The position numbers were made by a program, and so were the translations under genes. Under the pieces are notes generated by a model. It did not search any database. It saw only the letters and a list, made by a program, of their open reading frames with translations, and was not told the origin of the DNA. Below are positions 60,345-64,000 of a DNA stretch of 64,000 nucleotides, piece after piece; the stretch's first letter is position 1; each line of letters begins with the position of its first letter. Source of the stretch: Stereum hirsutum FP-91666 SS1 (taxonomy: Eukaryota; Basidiomycota; Agaricomycetes; Russulales; Stereaceae); contig NW_006763133.1 of the NCBI RefSeq assembly GCF_000264905.1, positions 2,737,152 to 2,801,151 on the forward strand. Reading direction: 5' to 3'.

Positions 60345-61670
60345 ATGTCTGCATCCTGGAACCGAAAGCCTGGTGTGCTGCCCCATGTCCCTCCAGAGAT
60401 ATGGCAGCGCATTCTAGAAATGGCTACACTGGTTCCTGGTTCACTTGATCCCGACATCGAGGATCCCTTCGACTGCTCTGAACCACGTCGATGGCGAAAT
60501 CGCATCACGAAGCCTGGCATCCGTGACGAACAAGAAGACATACGTGACTCTCTAATCACGAAACGATACGTCGTTCGGGTGTGCAAGCAGTGGTACACCC
60601 TCGGAATGCCGCTGTTGTACCAGTCTATCTTCGTAGGCAGGGAGCGTATGTTCGCGACACTTCTGGAAACGTTGCGCCGATCGCAAAACGACATTGTTGT
60701 TGGTGATGATAATCATCACTCTCACCCCCTTGGTTGGTGGACACGCCGTCTCGACTTCCGATTGCGCGACTCACCACACAATGTGTCCCTCGGAGAGATG
60801 ACAGTCAAGGTCATCGACGAAATCTTTTCACTTCTTACCAACCTGTCCATCTTTGTGTTGGCTCATCCCCCCAGTCGTGGTGAATACTACACTGCGCCGT
60901 ACTCCATAGCAGTCTCCCTTTTCGAGAGATGTGGTTCGACCTTACAAATGCTCTCTTGGGGCACTAGCTTCCGCTTTGAGGTGGGATACGACTACGCTCA
61001 TCTGACCGCCGAGATACTAAGCAAGACGCCCGCTCTTCGTACTGTTCATGGCGATTTTCCTGTCATGATGGATACCCGGGCTCCAATCGGTTCAGCGCGT
61101 CACCTCACCTCCCTCATCACCTTCTCCCAACTTCCGGAACTCGTCCCCAGTCCGGACAATACCATAACATTCCCAGCCTTGCAACAGTTCTATTTCATAG
61201 CCGAGCTCGCCAGGGACTGGCATCCTTCCAGGGCACCATTCATGGCGACTCTCGGCGCGAACCTGACTACGTTGTATATTAGATACTCCTCGATGTCCAA
61301 CGTTTACAGCCCCCTGTCATCATTCTCGTCCGAGTACTACCCTCGACTCGTCCACCTCATTATAATCTGTTCGAATTGGACAAGACTCGAAGGCCTGCGC
61401 ATTCCTCCACAGATGACGCACCTTGGTCTGCTCTGTGAGATGTCACAGAACAGTGATGCCGTATACGAAGAAGTGTTTATGGTGTTGAGACAGGTTATGA
61501 CTCCACCAACCCCTTCGCTTCGAATTGTGCGGTTTTTGAATCCGCGAGGGACGAACGATTTGAGGGATCGCCATAGGAAGGTGCTTCTGCGAGGCCTTCG
61601 GTGGCTGGCGCTGCATGACTTGCGTGTTGAGGACCATGAGGGAAGGGACATGCGAGATCTTCTGGGCTGA
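60345..61670 (+). CDS. F-box-like protein
   Basis: Single exon, 441 residues from the ATG at 60345 (MSASWNRKPGVLPHVPPEIW). The N terminus fits a divergent F-box: LPHVPPEIWQRILEMATLV, then VRVCKQWYTLGMPLLYQSIF about 70 residues later, separated by an insert. The remainder reads like an LRR-type alpha/beta region (SLLTNLSIFVLAHPPSRG, LQMLSWGTSFRF, LRTVHGDFPVMM, LTTLYIRYSSMSN). Such F-box proteins are expanded in mushrooms and probably serve as SCF ubiquitin-ligase substrate adaptors. Target unknown. Single-exon structure contrasts with its intron-rich neighbours, as is common in this family. Confidence 0.75.
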   Translation: MSASWNRKPGVLPHVPPEIWQRILEMATLVPGSLDPDIEDPFDCSEPRRWRNRITKPGIRDEQEDIRDSLITKRYVVRVCKQWYTLGMPLLYQSIFVGRERMFATLLETLRRSQNDIVVGDDNHHSHPLGWWTRRLDFRLRDSPHNVSLGEMTVKVIDEIFSLLTNLSIFVLAHPPSRGEYYTAPYSIAVSLFERCGSTLQMLSWGTSFRFEVGYDYAHLTAEILSKTPALRTVHGDFPVMMDTRAPIGSARHLTSLITFSQLPELVPSPDNTITFPALQQFYFIAELARDWHPSRAPFMATLGANLTTLYIRYSSMSNVYSPLSSFSSEYYPRLVHLIIICSNWTRLEGLRIPPQMTHLGLLCEMSQNSDAVYEEVFMVLRQVMTPPTPSLRIVRFLNPRGTNDLRDRHRKVLLRGLRWLALHDLRVEDHEGRDMRDLLG

Positions 61671-61993
61671 GAATGACTAGCGATTTGGGTGTACTGCGTA
61701 GGAAATGCCATTTGCTTCTGTGATTGACTTTTTTTTGCGGTCTACCCACTGCAGCCTCTGGTTTCATATTGTTAGGCAGGCGACAGGGTCACATTGGTCA
61801 CCCGCTACTACTAGTCCTTGCCATGAATCGACACTAATATAATTGGGACCGTATCTCATGGCCAGGGTACGATAACAGAAAAAAGAGACACTTTTTACAG
61901 ATTACAGTTGTTCGAGGAACCGTGATCGATAACCTGCCAGTTCCATCGACCATCGCAGCCGAGATGAATCGAGGTCACTGTTAACCTTGTAAG
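61671..61993. other. Tail-to-tail intergenic region
   Basis: 323 bp between convergent genes; contains a TTTTTTT run near 61730. Nothing else was seen. Confidence 0.4.
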
Positions 61994-62638
61994 TCACGTC
62001 GCTAGAATTGCCCGGGGCGAAAATAATACAGACCGTGGTGAGTAGTAATCATGTCTAACGACACCTGGTCCGGGCTTCTTAGGTTGGTTGATGTTATGTG
62101 CCAGAATATGCCAAAGGAATGGATTCGAGCGAGCGATTGACAGAGGAAACGACTTCTTCATGTGCCAGCTGTACCAGGCCAAATCCAGTTGACTTCTAAA
62201 TATTATCACCCTCCTCTTCCTCTTCAAGGCGCACCGCGCTTCTATCAGTTGAACGATATTGACGTAAATATTTCTTTCGGCCAACATCTGTGTATACGAA
62301 ACCAAGACCGAACCAGAAGTTCAAGGTCAGACGGGATGCCGTGTAGCGCACTCGAGTACGTTGGAGAATCGCGTGCTCACCGCGTTGCACTGTTCGATCG
62401 TGTGGGGCACCCTTCTGAACCCAAGATCGCGACACAATCTCTGCCACCCCTCGATCTTTTTCGGGTCTCTACCGTACCGTCTGCCAAACTCCTTGACGGC
62501 TGCAGTCCCCACGAAGATGCCCTCCAGCCTCCGTTCCTCCCTGTACGATGCTTTATGCCAGCGGTTTTGTTCTAATCTGGAGATGCGCCTGAACTCGTCA
62601 CGGAGGGGCTTCCCTCGACGCCGGACTAGCATTGACAT
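61994..62638 (-). CDS. Uncharacterised mushroom-type small charged protein, paralogue A
   Basis: Two exons, 62381-62638 and 61994-62287, with a 93-bp phase-0 intron, giving 183 residues. The first exon has LRDEFRRISRLEQNRWHKAS, YREERRLEGIFVGTAAVKEF and GRRYGRDPKKIEGWQRLCRD, ending near a QC motif. The second has RNIYVNIVQLIEAR, then SWHMKKSFPLSIAR. The same order (F..LA/IS..RW, YG.D...W..L.RDLG, QC, IY.NIVQ, FPL) recurs in the neighbouring gene B, so the two are duplicates. The family recurs widely in Agaricomycetes, in my recollection; no function is established. Whether the C-terminal 60 residues are real coding sequence is less certain. Confidence 0.65.
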
Positions 62639-63122
62639 GGGTCCAGCTAGATAGATTGAAAGACTAAACAGAGTTTATGGGCGGCGGCGGGGAAAGCGAA
62701 TAGGGCGGCAAGAGGGAGAGGAAGGGGGTCATCTAGCGCACTTATGATGTGTGTTATGGATTCTGGACAGAAGCATATACGCGTGTATTCAATGCCGGCC
62801 ATTTGGACATGGAGGCGCAAGGAAGGAGCATGTTCGATCATGCATTGGATTACAAGGGAAATACAAACATGAGATACAAGCGTCCATCACCACCCACAAA
62901 CACGACGTTCGTGCTGCGCGAATCGGTGCGGGGTGGGACTTAATCCTCGCTGGAGGTAGTGTTTTGGGACTGAGTGTCCATACGAACAACTGAGCTTGGG
63001 TGAAAGAGAAACTATATCGGCGGATACTTCTGAGCCAGAATTTCTATGAGTCTTGTCAGACAAAGTCACTTTAAGTTCATAGCCTGGAACACACTTACAG
63101 TTCGTGCGAATAGCGGACCCAT
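62639..63122. other. Region between paralogues A and B
   Basis: 484 bp separating the two minus-strand paralogues. Short unrelated open frames only. It should hold the 3' UTR of gene B and the promoter of gene A. Confidence 0.45.
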
Positions 63123-63756
63123 TTACTTATGTACAAATACCCAATCACGACCTCTCAACGGCTCGATTTTCGGGATTTTCGGGGGGGTTGGAGTGTTGTG
63201 CCGCGGCCGGGGAAGAGAGAGGTGAATAAGAAGCGACTTGAGAAACTTATTGGCTTTGGCTTTTTTCAAAGGGAATAACATATCGTTCTCCACGGTCCAT
63301 TCCGCCAAGGCCTTTCTTGTTTTGAAGACCTCGAGTGTAGGACGCTCATCGGCAGGACGTGTCTGTGCTGCCCTGACGTCCATAAACTGCACAATATTGA
63401 TGTAGATACATTGCGCTATCTGTAGAAGTAGTCAGATGAGCGGGCGAAGTCGCCAGAGTGACGCCCGGAGCAGATACCTTCTGCCCATCCTTAGGATCGC
63501 GCGGCGATTTCTTCTCTCCAAGATCACGAAGGAGCCTCCTCCATGCTTCCATGTCCGTCTTGTCCTTTCCATACAGCCGCGTAAAGTCATCCACTACCGC
63601 CTTCCTAATAAACCTGCTCCTCTCGGCCCAATACTTGTCCCTCCGCTTCTCATCCTTGCTATCCTTCAGCCTATCCCACCTCTTCTGTTTCGCGAGGCGC
63701 TCGAATTCCTTGACGATCGGAGCGCTGAGGTTCCTCACAAAGGGTGGCACAGGCAT
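63123..63756 (-). CDS. Uncharacterised mushroom-type small charged protein, paralogue B
   Basis: Two exons, 63478-63756 and 63123-63419, with a 58-bp phase-0 intron, giving 191 residues. Exon 1: MPVPPFVRNLSAPIVKEFER, LAKQKRWDRLKDSKDEKRRD, RLYGKDKTDMEAWRRLLRDL. Exon 2: IAQCIYINIVQFMDVR, PTLEVFKTRKALAEWTVEN and DMLFPLKKAKANKFLKSLL. It is similar to paralogue A in length, motif order and intron position and phase. The protein is rich in Lys/Arg/Asp, has no signal peptide or membrane helix, and no known catalytic motif. Function unknown. Confidence 0.72.
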
Positions 63757-64000
63757 AGTCTCGAAACCAAGATGCTAGTATAGATGCAAAGGCGGGGAAA
63801 GGGTCTAAAAGAGGCTCAAGGGCGGAGGAAGATCGTCGTGGTTTGAGAGTCTGCTTTCGCATGCGGGAGCACGTTCATGTCGATATTTTAGTGGCGTCAG
63901 TCCCAGGAAGAAGCCAAACGCGGCTGGACGTTGCGTGTTTGCCTGACGACTTTAGACGAGAGTGGCCCTTGATCGGCGTAATATGGGCAGAGGGCAAGGG
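63757..64000. other. Right edge, upstream of paralogue B
   Basis: 244 bp with no supported gene. Likely the promoter region of paralogue B. Confidence 0.4.

Overview
The window is a 64-kb piece of nuclear DNA from a filamentous basidiomycete, most likely a mushroom-forming Agaricomycete. Three things point there: genes packed on both strands and split by many 45-100-bp GT-AG introns; ordinary eukaryotic housekeeping genes next to a mushroom-type trehalose phosphorylase; and lineage-typical families (seven-helix membrane protein, F-box protein, a small charged duplicated family). No rRNA, tRNA, CRISPR array or bacterial-style operon was seen. Splice sites were placed by eye; gene spans are firmer than internal exon borders.

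Layout, left to right. 0-6.3 kb: 3' part of a LETM1 homologue (cut by the window edge), GPI transamidase subunit PIG-T/GPI16, and a GH17-like secreted glycosidase. 6.7-13.7 kb: a TFIIB/BRF-like transcription factor (-) with a 951-bp intron, divergent from trehalose phosphorylase (+). 14.3-25.7 kb: POL5 (+) tail-to-tail with mismatch-repair gene MSH3 (-), which is head-to-head at 62 bp with the F1-ATPase chaperone ATP12 (+), then a MYND zinc-finger gene. 26-29.5 kb: a DUF1766/T5orf172-type protein (-) divergent from LCP5/neuroguidin (+). 29.5-31.2 kb: the main accessory interval, holding a 776-bp element with 14-bp perfect terminal inverted repeats, an 8-bp target duplication, subterminal repeats and two internal foldbacks, plus exon-like remnants of a minus-strand gene. 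31.2-34.7 kb: a multi-span membrane protein and uracil-DNA glycosylase. 34.8-41.8 kb: PAN2 and a flavin monooxygenase, both minus, then an unrecognised minus-strand candidate. 43-51 kb: a Ser/Thr-rich wall/membrane protein (+) and MOT1 (-), whose first coding exon appears to be only 11 nt. 51.3-59.6 kb: a JMJD5-like JmjC protein, a TBC Rab-GAP and SDH1, all plus. 60.3-63.8 kb: an F-box-like protein and two adjacent paralogues of an uncharacterised family on the minus strand.

The genes do not form one pathway. Loose themes are mitochondria (LETM1, ATP12, SDH1), DNA repair (MSH3, UNG1), ribosome biogenesis (POL5, LCP5), transcription and mRNA turnover (BRF-like, MOT1, PAN2), and cell-surface/GPI biology (GPI16, GH17-like, Kre9-like protein). 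The strongest candidate for something undescribed is the 776-bp hAT-like element at 29923-30698. After it come the duplicated family at 62-63.8 kb and the unidentified minus-strand exons at 41.9-42.9 kb.
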